A stretch of DNA of 64,000 nucleotides. Origin: Lenzites betulinus (lineage: Eukaryota; Basidiomycota; Agaricomycetes; Polyporales; Polyporaceae). A program made the translations under genes and the position numbers. Positions 48,260-62,081 of this stretch are shown here, one piece after another (within the stretch, counting starts at the first letter, position 1; the number at the start of each line of letters is the position of its first letter). The stretch spans positions 1-64,000 of the forward strand of contig JABYQU010000086.1 in NCBI GenBank assembly GCA_022264855.1, given 5' to 3'. Below the pieces are notes generated by a model. It did not search any database. It was not told where the DNA came from and was given only the letters and a program-made list of their open reading frames with translations.

Positions 48260-48364
48260 GACGAGGGCGTTGATGCCCATGGCGAAGCCGACGACGCCAA
48301 AGGCGAAGGTGAGGAAGAGGGATGCGAGACGCGCGGACTTGTAGGGGGCGGTAGCGGCGAACAT
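48260..48364 (-). pseudogene. Truncated membrane-protein exon, copy 4
   Basis: Same 35 codons and same junction as copy 1. Confidence 0.55.
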
Positions 48365-49206
48365 TGCAGCGCGTTCGTCAGGGGGATAGCGCGGGCGGCG
48401 GGAGGGGAGACGGACGGAGCAAAGGACGCGTGCGGGGCGTCGAGAGGGCGTCGCGCGGATTATAAGGCGGATCGGCGGGCATGGCAGAAATTGGATTCGA
48501 GAAAGCGCAAGGACACATGACGGACCCCGCAATCCTCCCTCTCTGGGCATGCTCTTGCCCGCTTCCGGACGTCCTCTCTCCCCGCGGCACGCGCGTCGAT
48601 CGCGCTCCTGCGTCACTCGTCCTCTCCATCTCCCTCCCGTGACCGCACCGCGTCAGAGCGCACGACACACCCCTGTCTCCCCGTCCTTGTCTGCGCCCCG
48701 CCGTCGCCCTCGACCGTCGGCGTCGTCGCCCTCGACGTCCCCCCTCCGTGCGACCAGCCCTCGCACCCCCAGGCGCCTGGAAAAAGTCGTAGAGCCGTCG
48801 CACGACCGCATGCGACGCCACAACCCGTTGGGGGAAGGCTCAGTCCCGCTTTGAGGCACGGCGATCCTGCGCAAGTCAGCTGTGCGCCCACACCCACGCT
48901 AAACATTCTTGCGCCATCTCGCAGTCGCGCGCGGCCTGTGATTCTCGCGTGCAGTCAGCAGCTGTGAGCCTGACATAACAGCCACCTGAACCCAATCCAC
49001 CATGTCGCGTCTCCTCCGTAACATCATCGAGCCGCGTAAAGTACGACGAATCGTACGAGGCTCTCTGCGATGGGTACGTAGCTAGGCCACATGACTGAAT
49101 ATTGATGATATATGATAGTCCAAGCAGCTTTGTAGAACAAGCGCAGGACGTGCGCACAAGTACCCACATGCCACAGAAGCAATACACGCAGGCCCACCCA
49201 GCCCTC

Positions 49207-50696
49207 TTACGCCTTCTTCGCGAGAATCATCGCGAGCGGCCACTCGATGTCGATAGGGTCCGCGTCCTGCGGCACCTCCGCGCGGCCCTCCGCGCGCGCG
49301 ACCTCCGCCTTGAGGCTGCGCCAGAAGCGCACCGCGATGTCGCCGTCCGGCCGCTGCAGGTCCTCGGGGAACTTCTCGTGGAACGTGTGCAGCGGGCTCC
49401 AGGTGCGGAAGTAGCCCAGGAGCTCCTCCCAGGTCATCCGCTTGCGCAGGATCACCGGGCGCGCGTCTGGCAGGTCGGGGTAGTGCGGCGCTGATGCAGC
49501 GATCGGTCACCATATGTTCCGCGGTGCGTTGTATAGCGAGATGCGCACCTGTGAAGTAGACACGCTCAAACTCGCTGAACTTCCCCGGGACGCCCTCGCG
49601 CGGGTCCGGGACCGCGACCAGGTGCTCGTCGAGGATGGTCCGCCCCGGGCGCTCCCAGTACGTCCCAAGCGAGTTAGCAGCGTCCGCCCCCTGCGCGTAG
49701 TCGTTGATGATCCGGGTGGCAGACGGGAAGCGCGAGAGGCGGAATTCCGAGTATCCCTGCGCAGGTCTAGTCAGTCTCGCTGCTGCTGCTGCTGCTGCTC
49801 CGGTGTCCTCGGCGTGTGCGGCGCAACCCCGCGCGGGGGCAACGCGGGGTTGCGCCGCATGCACGCGTAGGAGGTACTACGCACCCACGCGGCGAATGTG
49901 CCGTTCTTGCGGAGCACGCGCGCTACCTCCGGCCAGAACTTGTCCCACTTGAACCAATGGCACGCCTGTGCTGGGTACGCGTGACGTTCGTAAGCACAAA
50001 ATCCCCTTGCACGGCACGGGCTAGTTGAGTGAGAACATACCGGCGATGATGAGGTCGACGCTCCCGTCCTGCAAGGACGCGAGGTCCTCCGCGGGCGACT
50101 GCACGAACTCGATCTGTTTGAACAGGTCGAGCCCCGCGAGGCGCGTCTTGACGCTCTCGCGCGCCTGCTCGATCATGCGCGCGCTCGGGTCGACGCCGAC
50201 GATGTGGCGGAAGGGCGTGAGCTCGACGGTGGCTTGGCCTGCGCAGCGACGTTAGCGTTAGCGAATTGGCCACTGTGGCAAGATCCGTTTGGCAGCGCTG
50301 GGGAGACACGGGTGCATGTTACATCATGGCACTTGTCCATGTACAGGCTGCAGACTGCAGATAGACTCCGCAGATGGCAGAGAGGACTCGCAGTGCATGA
50401 CTTCTCATACATAAACCCCTCATCTTTGTCTCCTCTGCGCCACAAAAGAAGATGAAGACGCACCTGTGCCGCAGCCCACGTCCACGGCCGTGTCCCACCG
50501 CGCGCCCTGCGTGCGCTCGTGGAACTTGAAGACGAAGTCGAACAGCTGCTTTGGGTATGTCGGACGGCCTATCCAGACACGGATCGCGGGTTCGCATGCC
50601 GTTAGCTCCGTCCATTGCGTGTGTATTCCGAGCGAAGCGGCACTCACTGGACGCGTACTTCGCCGCGTTGAACGTCGCCTTGCCGAACGTTGCCAT
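49207..50696 (-). CDS. SAM-dependent methyltransferase, copy 5 (complete, variant allele)
   Basis: Essentially the same sequence as copy 3: intron 2 without transposon, variant residues S80, F91 and R211, stop TAA, deleted spacer on the 3' side. All exons are open, giving a 309-aa product. The identity to copy 3 rather than to its neighbours suggests a two-unit (~24 kb) duplication or gene conversion. Confidence 0.88.
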
Positions 50697-51633
50697 CTTG
50701 AAGTTGAATCTAAGCGGGATTACAAGTGTTCGGAATATGGGTTGTGTACTGGATGAAGGCAATGCCGCGCGCGGAGGTGGCGGTGCGGCGGGCGGAGGAA
50801 TGCGATCTCGATTCGCGGGGCATCGTGCGGGGAGGCGTTGGATCTCCCTGATGCATTCGTGGACTCTGCGTCGAGGGGGGGCTTGTTGGCGTCGAGGGGG
50901 ATTGTTGGCGTGCGAGGGGTGGGGAGGGGTGGGCTAATTTGCACGCGGTGGGGCACACGAAACTCGGTGAAAGACTCGTGTATTGGTGTACTACAACAGC
51001 GCACTCGTCGTGCTACAAGCCAGCGCAATCGGCGCACTCGCAGACCGCGCAAATACACGCCGCGCAGACTCTGCGCACACAGACAGACACGGGCGCTTAA
51101 TACGACACATCTCGCACGCACAAGTCCGTCCGCCTCTCTCTTCCGTACCGCGAGGACCCTCTCCCCGTACTTCCTGCGCTCGCCGCACTCGCCCTCTGAC
51201 GATCTTGTACGCCCCTGTACGACGCGCCACGCCGCACTCGCATCGGCACACGTCCGTTGGCCGCGAGGTAAGCACCTTGCAAACAGCCTTTGTGGCCTCC
51301 CGCTGAAACAAGTCCGTCAGCGCGCGCGCACAGAAAACGCGCATGGGAGCACCTGCATCGAGGCGCATCGGCCACGCCAGCGCCGTTGAAGTCAGCCACG
51401 CGCACACACCCGGGAGCGAGCAAAAACGGACCCTTTGCGCACCTCCCATCTCACGGGCGCCTAAAACGCCATTCCGCGACTTCTTGTCTCCGCCGCCTCT
51501 CTTGCTTGCGCTCCCATCTGCCTCTCTCCGTCTGGTGTCCCGCCCGCGCCGTCCGCCCTCAATTTTGCGTCGCCGCGCACTGTGCCGAGTCAGCTGGAAC
51601 GGCGAGTCTCCGATACCATGTAAGTACTTACCC

Positions 51634-53862
51634 TTATGTCGCCGTTCCTCTCGTCGGTGCGCCCGCCGGAGCCTCGCCGGCGTGTTCGCGTCGACGCCGG
51701 CACGCGCGAAGGCGTCCGCGCGAGCAGAGTTTTTGTCGCGGACTTGAGCGCGTTGCGCTGCAGGCCCCCGCACGACGAGAAGGGAGGCCCCGAGCGTCGT
51801 GCTTCGCGCGCGAGGTGCCGCCAAGGCCGGCAGCGTGCATCTTCCTGCTCGGAGGCAGCCGGACCTTGAACAGAGCCGGCTGGCCGCGCGCGCCTCGCGC
51901 ATGAACGTAGGTGGGACGCGGCCGGCGTCGTGCAATGGAGAGGCGTTGGTGGGAGAGCGGCGGAAAAGGGAGGCGCGACTCGGCGCGCGATACGAGTGGG
52001 CGCGACGACGGCGAGAGCAAGGCCCGGGGGAAGACCCGCCCCGCGAGCGCAGGTGGGAGGCCGCCGCGACATGGCGCGACGCGACGAGACGTCGCTCGCG
52101 CGCGGCCGGAGAACGACGTGGGTGGGAGGCGCATGATGAGCGGCGCCGAGGGTATGTGCGTGAGGCGGCGCGGGATGCGCGGAGTGTACAAGAGCCCCGG
52201 TGGCCGCGCAACGACGAGACGTAGTCGTCGACGGCAAGAGCGAGGCCCGGGGTGAATACTCGCCCCGCGAGCACGCCGTGAGCACGAACGCAGGCCGGGA
52301 GGCCGCCGCGGCGTTGTACGATGTATGCGACAAGGAGTCGCTCGCACGCAGACGGCAAACGACGTCGGTGGGAGGCGCAGAACGGCGGGAGGCATGCCGT
52401 GGCGCGCGCCGGCGGCGAGCGATGTGAGAACGCTTGCCTGGTCGCCGCCTGGAACTCGCAGGGCTTCCTTGCACTGTATGAGTACGATCCGAAGCGAGCG
52501 AAGGCTGATAAACGTACCAGGACGACTTCACAGCGCGACGCCAGCTTCGCGGCGGCATCTGGGAGCTGGGCTTGTTCCTCGCCGACGCAACAAGAACCAA
52601 CGATGCTCTCCACGAGCTCAGCAACGCAGCGTGCGAGCGTCGCGATGCTACTAATAGGTGGTAAGCACCTTCGAAACACTTTTCAAGTGGCAGAGTACTC
52701 ACAAGACCTCAGCACCGGCCTGCGCGAAGCACAGCGCGCCGCACACGAAGTGGACGAGCCACGGGGCATGCTGTGGGCCTCGGAATCGTCCCGGCGCCGA
52801 AGAATACAACGCACGCCGCGCGCGGCGCGGCGCGGTACTGAGGGGACAACGTAAGCGTCTTCCAATCGCTCCCAGAGCAACACAAGTACTCACCATGCTC
52901 CTTCGCCGGCGAAATCCCATGTAGCTCGCTCGCTAGGGGCCTCCCGGACAAGGCAGACTCCTGCCCGCTTGCCAGGGACCTCCCGGACAGCGCAGACGTC
53001 CCCAGGGCGGACGTCTGCGGCGGGCACATCGCATGGGCCCGGCTGATGCGAGGAGAGCCCCCGGAACTCTTCGCGAGCTCAGCAGCGCCGCGCGCTGCCC
53101 GCGCGAGCGTCGAAATGCTGCTCACAAATGGTAAGTCCTTTGGAAAGACTTCTCAAGTGGCGGGATACTCACAAGACCTCGGCGCCGGCCCGCGCGAAGC
53201 ACAGTGCGCCGCGCGCGAAGTGGGCTCGCACCGGGGTATGATATAAGCTTCGGGAACGTGCCGGCGCCGAAGAATACAGCGCACGCCACGCGCGGCGCTG
53301 TGAGCAGAACGTAAGCGTCTTCGAATCACTCCCGAAGCGACAGGGCACTCACCATGCTCCCTCGCAGGCGAAAAACCGTCCCACTCGTTCGCTACGGGCC
53401 TCCCGGATCGGCCACACTCCCGCCCGTTCGCCAGGGACCTCCCGGACAGTGCAGACGTCCCCGGGCGGACGTCTGCCGCGGGCACGTCGCAGGAGGCGGC
53501 GCCGGCCGCTCTTGCACGCGCCGCGCGACGTCGGCCTGCCTGGGGCCCATGGTAAGAGCCCGGGCATCGTCCCGGAGCTCCAGGATACTGCGCCGTGCTG
53601 TAGATAGAATGTAAGTGCCTTCGAATCGCTCCCAAAGCGACGGGATACTCACCGTGTTCCTTCGCCACCCTCCAGCCCGTTTGCTATGCGCCTCCCGCGG
53701 GCCCATCGCAGCAGTCGGGGGCGGCTGCTCTTGCACGCCAGAGGGGGGAATGGCTCCCGGGAGGCGAGAGGAGGTGAGTGGAGGAGGAGGAGTCCATCTG
53801 CGGCGTGTGGGCGGGTGTGTCTCCGCTGGCACCGCGCCGTTCGGACGTCCGACGTCCGACAT
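51634..53862 (-). pseudogene. Decayed exon-cassette gene, copy 5 (variant)
   Basis: The variant form of unit 3 in the cassette array, with a cluster of private substitutions at about 51830-52640 not seen in any other copy. This stretch is the most divergent coding-like segment between units. Confidence 0.42.
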
Positions 53863-54619
53863 CCTGATAGGCGGGACGTGCAGGTAAGTGACAATAGAGC
53901 TGCGCGCGGCCGCACAAGCGGAAGACAGTAAGTTGATCGTTTCAATATCCGGCCGCGGCCGCGGTGCACCCCGCTAGCTGACAGAATATTGTTTCAGGGT
54001 GTTTGCCTGCGGAAACTAATGTGAGTGGCCATCGCCACTCCATTCCAGGGTCAGCACGACGGCGTCGGGTGTGCTGCCGGACGCGATCCTGCGTCCGGGA
54101 GCACATCCATGCCAACCCTCCCTCCGCCATTGGCCACAGCCCCGGCAGGCCGCGCCCTTCTCGACGCCTCCGCCGCACGACGGGGTGCACCCCCGCCTGT
54201 CTGGTAAGTCCCCGTTTCCCACAGCGACGCGCCCGCGCCCGGTGCGCTCCTCGACGGGGATCACCCTCGGGTACTGTGGACATTCAGTACCGACGTCCTG
54301 TCGGCACTGGAGATCCACCGGGCCCATGGGCGATCCCCCATAGCGTCCCCCACTCATCCCATTGCGTCCATGCGCAAAGGCTCTTAAATAATATTGTTTG
54401 AGTGTGCTTCAAGACCACAGAGTGAGTACTAGTAGTCTACTGAGTGCAAGTGTGAATAAGGTGCAGCTAGCATGGTTCATCTAAAATTGAGCGATCTCGG
54501 AGTACTTGAAACTTAGAAGCAACCTTCGCAATATGCGGCGGGCGAACCTCGCCGCTGCCCGCCGATATGATATTCGCGTTTCCCCTCGGAACACGCAAAA
54601 TAGAGCATGTATCCTAGTA

Positions 54620-55930
54620 GGTACAGGTGAGTATGTAGGGTACATCGGCGTGCTACAACGACGGCACCCCCCTGCGCCGCGGAGGCTCGCGCGCGAGTGA
54701 ACGAACACGGTGAGCGAGCGGGAAAGGTACTAGTACCGGGGCAGCCCATCGATATCGGACGCAGTACTGTCCCAAAGGCGTCCACCCTTCCCACTTGGCG
54801 TGGGTACCGCGCTTCGAATCACTCGCTCTGTGTGGATATCGTGGATAACATAAAATAATCTCGTAGCTCGTCGAAATAATGCGAACGTGAGAAGCACACA
54901 TGGCTGATCCCGGAACGGAATATCGGGCGGCGCGGAGCATACGGAAAGATGCTAGAATTACTGCTTGCACCTACGCGCAGGTATGGGAGGTTGTACGTTT
55001 ACTCGCGCGGCAGCCAGTCCAAGTACGCCCAGCATCGGAACGTGTTTATCGCGACTGGTTGACGTGCTACACCGAGTGCACACAACGGAACCTCGCGCGC
55101 AACTCAACGAGCATCGCGAGCAAGCAGGGAAGGTATCGCGTTAGCCCAGAACATACTCGCGCGGGATGTCAAAATATCGTGAGTGGAATCAAGCATGTGT
55201 GTGCGATCCCGGAACGAAATGTCGGGCGGCGCGGAGTATACGCAGAGCTGCTATAATTGCTACTTGCACGCGTGCGCCGACTACGTTTATTCGCGGGGCA
55301 GTCCGAGTGCACCCAGCGTCGGAACGTATTTACGGCGACCGGTTGGCGTGCTACAACGACTGCACACAGCCGAAGCTCGCGCGCGAGTGAACGAGCATGG
55401 TGAGTATAAGAACGCATGCCTGCGCGATCACAGAACGAACTTGAAGGGGCGGCGCGGAGCAAGCTTCGGAGTTGATATGCAGAGCTGCTAGAATTATTAC
55501 TTGCATCCGCCGCGCGCAAGTACGAGAAGTGGTATGTATTTCCGCAAGGCATTCCGAGGACGGCCAGCATGGAATGGCAACTGGTCGATAAGTGCCCGGC
55601 TGCGTGCATTCTCACCTTAAATCGTCTATGCACGCGAGATATATGGGCGCACGCAACTCAGTAGGCGCAAACCTTGCTCAAAGTTACCTGGTTAAACCGC
55701 GCGCCCGCAGCGCACGCTGAAGAAGCCGCAGAATATGTTTCAGCGCAGATGTGGGAGGTGATATGTATATTCGCGAGGCTGTCCGAGGATGGCTAACGTC
55801 GGAATGGGTTTATGGCAAGTGGTCGATAGATTCCGGATACTCGTATGGCGTAGCATCCTCACCTTAAACCAACTATGCTCACGAGATATGTGGATGCACA
55901 CAGCTAGATACACGCAAGCCTCGCTCAATA
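54620..55930. repeat. Degenerate ~290-bp tandem repeats, unit 5 (short subtype)
   Basis: The unit 2 subtype of the array, including its ~70-bp deletion. Confidence 0.7.
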
Positions 55931-58572
55931 TCACTTTGTTAAACTTCTGCACACCCGCGGTCATCGTACTTCGAGCAATGCAAGGCCAAGAAATATATTT
56001 TCGCTGTCTATTCTACATGTGGGTGCTTGTCCGCCAATATCGAATGCAGCTGCGAGTTATCGACGGCGCAGGCACGGCCTGGCGATGCTGCACCGACGGC
56101 CGCCGACGCAGAACACACCGTCCTTACGAGCGACGGGGCGCCCGCCTGCTAGCCCGCCCGCTGAAACGCCTTCGCGTCGCGTATGGTTGTGGGGCGGTAT
56201 TTGCACGCCTGCGCCAAGCCCCGTGGCGCGTCCCCGTTGGGGGAGCGCGGGCGTCCCGGGTGGCGAAGTCGGATGCGGGGTGGGGCCCAGGAACGGGCGG
56301 GGACAGGTTCCAGACGGGGACGAGCGGGCGGGGGTCCGTGCGTGTGTGCGGGACAGGGTGTGGGCGCGCTGTCGGATCGCGCTTGTGCGAGACGGCCCTA
56401 AATCGCAAGCGACATAAGTAGGGCACGAGCGGGAGCGCCGCGCCGCGGAACGCCCTCGTCCTCCCGGTATTCTGCTCGCTCCCTCTGCCGTCGACGACGC
56501 AGGCTCGCGGGTGAGTCTCTCCGTCTGCTTGCTAACTTGTGCTTACCTCCTTCCAGACGACGGACGTCGTGCGCGGGCTGTGGCGGCGTCGGGCGTGTCC
56601 TGTTGAAGCAAGCAAAGTGAGTGCTTCGCTTTCGTGCTCACCTGATGCACGCTGCCCGCCCCGCGTCCGCCCCGTCGCGCGTCGGGCACGCCCCCGGTGA
56701 GTGTTCTTGTGCTCGTGCGGACTATGCTGACTCCTACGTCGCAGGGCAGCTGCGAGTCGACGGCGCGACGGCAGCATGCAGGGTGTCGCGCGAAGCGGAT
56801 GGGATCGAGGCCGCCTTGTCCGCGCTCGAGTTCGTTGTGCGCCCAGCAGTGAGTGCCACATTCTGCGCGACGACGAGCTTGCTAACGTCCTCGTGTTCCC
56901 GTCCATCTTCGCAGGCGCGGGCCGCCATTGCGGGCGGGTGGGATACAAACAGGCGGCGGACTGACGTGGGAGTGTCGTTGGTCGGGGAAGGGCGGCGATG
57001 TAATACTTACAGTACATACCGGGGGCGAGGCTGCATGGCGGGGCATCGTGCTGCGAGCGACGTCAGCGAGCGGGGAGGCTTTGTTTCGAAGCCTGAGGAC
57101 TTGCGGGGGCATCGGGGCGGCGTCCGGGACGAGTTCCACTCGTGCCGCGGCTGTTGCGCTGGCCTCTTTGCTGTGCGGGGTCGGGGTGCCCTTGACGACC
57201 AATTGCCCTCCCGCGCACGCGTCCGCCGTCGGCGCGCACTGCGACCGACGGGGAACAGTGCGTGCGTCTACCGGAAGGCGCGGGCACCGTCCCGAGGCCG
57301 TCGGACGAGTTGAGATTCTGGATGTTTCTGTGGGTGCGCCCATGCCCGGCGGTCTCGACGCCCCGATTTCGACCCTCGCGGATTGCCGCGAAACTTGCTG
57401 GGCCGGCGCACATCGTGCAGGGCGGGGCGTGTGTCGAGTGGCAGCGCGGACGGCCGCGCCGTCGTTGCTCCACGCGCGATCTTGTGGGCGCCGACGGCCA
57501 TTTTGTCGAGGGCAGGATTTGCCCGGAGCGCGTCGCGCGTCTCAGCGCCGCGAGCGCCCTCACACAGGAGTGTATGTTCGAAGTTTTGAGTGTGCGGAAG
57601 GCGGGGCCGAGCCGCGGCGGCCGTGTCTTTGCGCGGGCGCAGGTGGCGGCGCCGAGGGGGGTGCAAACTATTTCTGCCCGGATCGCGTCGGGCGTGAGTA
57701 CACAGGTGCGGGGTGTGTGGGCGAGAACGCTCACCAAGTGGCGTTGCGCGGGGATGGGTGCACCGGGAAGGATGCGCGAATTTCTGCGCAAGTCTTCGAA
57801 AATGCATGAAATGACCGATTTTGCGAGGTCCTCCGAATCGGCTGAAAATCACAGAGCAGTCAGCGTCCGTTCAGGCGAGAGTGTGTATGAAGTCTTAGCG
57901 CGAGGGGGGAAGAAGGCGGCCGGCGGTGCGCGCTTCCCTGTTTTTACCAATGAAATCGGCCGAAAATGGTGCAAATCGAATCTTCGCGGATCACCGCTAA
58001 ACTTGGTGAGTGCGTGCGGCGGAGTGCATGGGAGCTGTCGTCAAAGCGGCAGCGCGGTCGGAGGGGATGCCGAGCGCGGGGGACGGGGTCTTGTCCAGTC
58101 ACGGCCAGGGCGCGGGCGCAGGGTTCCGCGGCGGCACACATGGCGCGCTACGTGTGGGGTGGCTCGCCGAGGTCGTGTAGGGCTGCCGTTGAAGTTGGGA
58201 GGGCGCACGGCCGGTATTACGCGCGGAAATCGAATATTTCACAAATAATGCCCTAAAATCAGAGCATTGTGAGCGTAATTTACACGCGCGCGGTCTGGAA
58301 ACTCACCAGGTACGACGTCGAGGCCATGTGCACATGTCTAGAGGGCGTCCGAGGTGCGCGATCGACGGCGCGGGGCGCGCGCGGTCGCGTCGCCGGCCGT
58401 CCTCATCCGCGCGGCGTGGTCAATGGGAGACGCACGCGGCGGCGCGGCGGCGCGCCATGGCACGATCCTCCATGTCCGCACCGACGTCGCGCTCGGGGGA
58501 GGGTGTGCACGCAGGCTTGTCACCGCCTGCGCTTGCCGCATGCCCGCTGCCGTCACTTCCGACCCCCTCAAT

Positions 58573-59208
58573 CTAGTACTCGCCATCCGAATACCCACCA
58601 GGGGTCCCTCTTCCATTCGACCGCGCGGGGCCGGGGATAGGCACAGGAGAGTCCGAGGTGTCCCTCACATCCATCCGATCGCCGTCTTGGTATTCCTGGA
58701 TCGCAAACGCGCCGTGGTTCTCCGGCAGCGGGGGCAGGATGACCATATCCTCCATCTCGGCGTCGAGGTCCTCTACGACGGCTGCGGACGCGGCACGCGA
58801 TACGGCTGGGGCCGGTGGGGCACGACGCGCACGAGAGGCTAGGCGGCTGGATGCAGCAGGACCGGTTGCGGTGCGGGCGACAGCGACGGCGGGGGCATAG
58901 GAAGATGCAGCTGCGACAGTGCCGGCGGAGCGGCGTCTGCGGAGCATCTGGGAAAAACCTGGGGTCGAGTTGGACTGGGAGACGGACTGCTGGAGGTTGG
59001 CGGTCGCTGGCTGGGCTGCTGGGCGACGACGGTGTCCTGAGGAGTGGTCGGCGGGGGCGATGGCGGGCGGAGGAGAGTCTCTGTCAGCGTGCGGTGGAGA
59101 GCGGTGAGACTGGGCCTTGCGCGCAGAAAGGAACCGAGAATGGGCTGGCGGGCAGAGGGCGAAGCGAGTCCGCGAGAGCCGTCGTCCGAGAACGTCGCGA
59201 TCACCCAC
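58573..59208 (-). CDS. Hypothetical protein, 211 aa, copy 5
   Basis: Same as copy 1; no differences noticed. Confidence 0.5.
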   Translation of the reverse strand: MGDRDVLGRRLSRTRFALCPPAHSRFLSARKAQSHRSPPHADRDSPPPAIAPADHSSGHRRRPAAQPATANLQQSVSQSNSTPGFSQMLRRRRSAGTVAAASSYAPAVAVARTATGPAASSRLASRARRAPPAPAVSRAASAAVVEDLDAEMEDMVILPPLPENHGAFAIQEYQDGDRMDVRDTSDSPVPIPGPARSNGRGTPGGYSDGEY

Positions 59209-59328
59209 CCCGCACGCGCCCTCCAGTTATCGCGCCCTGATTGGCAGGGGTCAGCGCCTATCCAATCAGCTGACAAAACAGCCACCTGAACTCAATCCAC
59301 CATGTCGCGTCTGCGACAACTCGACGCT

Positions 59329-59433
59329 GACGAGGGCGTTGATGCCCATGGCGAAGCCGACGACGCCAAAGGCGAAGGTGAGGAAGAGGGATGCGAGACG
59401 CGCGGACTTGTAGGGGGCGGTAGCGGCGAACAT
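59329..59433 (-). pseudogene. Truncated membrane-protein exon, copy 5
   Basis: Same 35 codons and same junction as copy 1. Confidence 0.55.
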
Positions 59434-60591
59434 TGCAGCGCGTTCGTCAGGGGGATAGCGCGGGCGGCGGGAGGGGAGACGGACGGAGCAAAGGACGCGT
59501 GCGGGGCGTCGAGAGGGCGTCGCGCGGATTATAAGGCGGATCGGCGGGCATGGCAGAAATTGGATTCGAGAAAGCGCAAGGACACATGACGGACCCCGCA
59601 ATCCTCCCTCTCTGGGCATGCTCTTGCCCGCTTCCGGACGTCCTCTCTCCCCGCGGCACGCGCGTCGATCGCGCTCCTGCGTCACTCGTCCTCTCCATCT
59701 CCCTCCCGTGACCGCACCGCGTCAGAGCGCACGACACACCCCTGTCTCCCCGTCCTTGTCTGCGCCCCGCCGTCGCCCTCGACCGTCGGCGTCGTCGCCC
59801 TCGACGTCCCCCCTCCGTGCGACCAGCCCTCGCACCCCCAGGCGCCTGGAAAAAGTCGTAGAGCCGTCGCACGACCGCATGCGACGCCACAACCCGTTGG
59901 GGGAAGGCTCAGTCCCGCTTTGAGGCACGGCGATCCTGCGCAAGTCAGCTGTGCGCCCACACCCACGCTAAACATTCTTGCGCCATCTCGCAGTCGCGCG
60001 CGGCCTGTGATTCTCGCGTGCAGTCAGCAGCTGTGAGCCTGACATAACAGCCACCTGAACCCAATCCACCATGTCGCGTCTACGACAACTCGACGCTGAC
60101 AGCCGTCTCCAGTGCTAGTTAGTGGGCAGCACCGCCACAATCCCCCAACGGGTTGCAGAAACATCGTCCCGCGCTCATCGATTGTCTGGGCGCGGCGGAC
60201 GATGTCATTTTATAAGTGCGGGGCCATGATATTCCGGTAAAGAGGTGTTGAATTGTGTTGCCGGCGAAGAAACTCTCCGTGTGTTCGGCGATCAAGGGAC
60301 GCTGGGAAGAGTTTGTGCTCAGGAAGGCTTCCTCAGGCTTCCTCTTCACATCCGCCGTGACCGCACGGTCCGGGCCTGTGTGTGCACGATCAACGCAGTG
60401 AACCGTAACATCATCGAGCCGCGTAAAGTACGACGAATCGTACGAGGCTCTCTGCGATGGGTACGTAGCTAGGCCACATGACTGAATATTGATGATATAT
60501 GATAGTCCAAGCAGTTTTGTAGAACAAGCGCAGGACGTGCGCACAAGTACCCACATGCCACAGAAGCAATACACGCAGGCCCACCCAGCCC

Positions 60592-62081
60592 CTACGCCTT
60601 CTTTGCGAGAATCATCGCGAGCGGCCACTCGATGTCGATAGGGTCCGCGTCCTGCGGCACCTCCGCGCGGCCCTCCGCGCGCGCGACCTCCGCCTTGAGG
60701 CTGCGCCAGAAGCGCACCGCGATGTCGCCGTCCGGCCGCTGCAGGTCCTCGGGGAACTTCTCGTGGAACGTGTGCAGCGGGCTCCAGGTGCGGAAGTAGC
60801 CCAGGAGCTCCTCCCAGGTCATCCGCTTGCGCAGGATCACCGGGCGCGCGTCTGGCAGGTCGGGGTAGTGCGGCGCTGATGCAGCGATCGGTCACCATAT
60901 GTTCCGCGGTGCGTTGTATAGTGAGATGCGCACCTGTGAAGTAGACATGCTCAAACTCGCTGAACTTCCCCGGGACGCCCTCGCGCGGGTCCGGGACCGC
61001 GACCAGGTGCTCGTCGAGGATGGTCCGCCCCGGGCGCTCCCAGTACGTCCCAAGCGAGTTAGCAGCGTCCGCCCCCTGCGCGTAGTCGTTGATGATCCGG
61101 GTGGCAGACGGGAAGCGCGAGAGGCGGAATTCCGAGTATCCCTGCGCAGGTCTAGTCAGTCTCGCTGCTGCTGCTGCTGCTGCTCCGGTGTCCTCGGCGT
61201 GTGCGGCGCAACCCCGCGCGGGGGCAACGCGGGGTTGCGCCGCATGCACGCGTAGGAGGTACTACGCACCCACGCGGCGAATGTGCCGTTCTTGCGGAGC
61301 ACGCGCGCTACCTCCGGCCAGAACTTGTCCCACTTGAACCAATGGCACGCCTGTGCTGGGTACGCGTGACGTTCGTAAGCACAAAATTCCCTTGCACGGC
61401 ACGGGCTAGTTAAGTAAGAACATACCGGCGATGATGAGGTCGACGCTCCCGTCCTGCAAGGACGCGAGGTCCTCCGCGGGCGACTGCACGAACTCGATCT
61501 GTTTGGACAGGTCGAGCCCCGCGAGGCGCGTCTTGACGCCCTCGCGCGCCTGCTCGATCATGCGCGCGCTCGGGTCGACGCCGACGATGTGGCGGAAGGG
61601 CGTGAGCTCGACGGTGGCTTGGCCTGCGCAGCGACGTTAGCGTTAGCGAATTGGCCACTGTGGCAAGATCCGTTTGGCAGCGCTGGGGAGACACGGGTGC
61701 ATGTTACATCATGGCACTTGTCCATGTACAGGCTGCAGACTGCAGATAGACTCCGCAGATGGCAGAGAGGACTCGCAGTGCATGACTTCTCATACATAAA
61801 CCCCTCATCTTTGTCTCCTCTGCGCCACAAAAGAAGATGAAGACGCACCTGTGCCGCAGCCCACGTCCACGGCCGTGTCCCACCGCGCGCCCTGCGTGCG
61901 CTCGTGGAACTTGAAGACGAAGTCGAACAGCTGCTTTGGGTATGTCGGACGGCCTATCCAGACACGGATCGCGGGTTCGCATGCCGTTAGCTCCGTCCAT
62001 TGCGTGTGTATTCCGAGCGAAGCGGCACTCACTGGACGCGTACTTCGCCGCGTTGAACGTCGCCTTGCCAAACGTTGCCAT
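60592..62081 (-). CDS. SAM-dependent methyltransferase, copy 6 (complete, common allele, no transposon)
   Basis: All six exons are open and encode the common allele of copy 2 (G80, S91, H211, stop TAG). Intron 2 lacks the transposon, and the 3' flank is the long spacer. This is the only copy combining the common coding allele with the empty site, so it is either the pre-insertion form or a recombinant between the two subtypes. Confidence 0.9.

Larger units (their letters stand above)
36870..49461. repeat. Tandem unit 4 (12,592 bp)
   Basis: This is a fourth copy. It carries the transposon and the unit 1 type of repeats but has the deleted spacer at its right end. Its first ~6 kb contains numerous one-base insertions and deletions relative to all other copies. 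Confidence 0.97.
49462..60846. repeat. Tandem unit 5 (11,385 bp)
   Basis: This is a fifth copy. The left third resembles unit 3 (variant methyltransferase, empty transposon site at 50272-50274, variant exon cassettes). The right two thirds resemble unit 2 (short ~290-bp repeat block), but the spacer is the long form, so it is a mosaic. Confidence 0.97.
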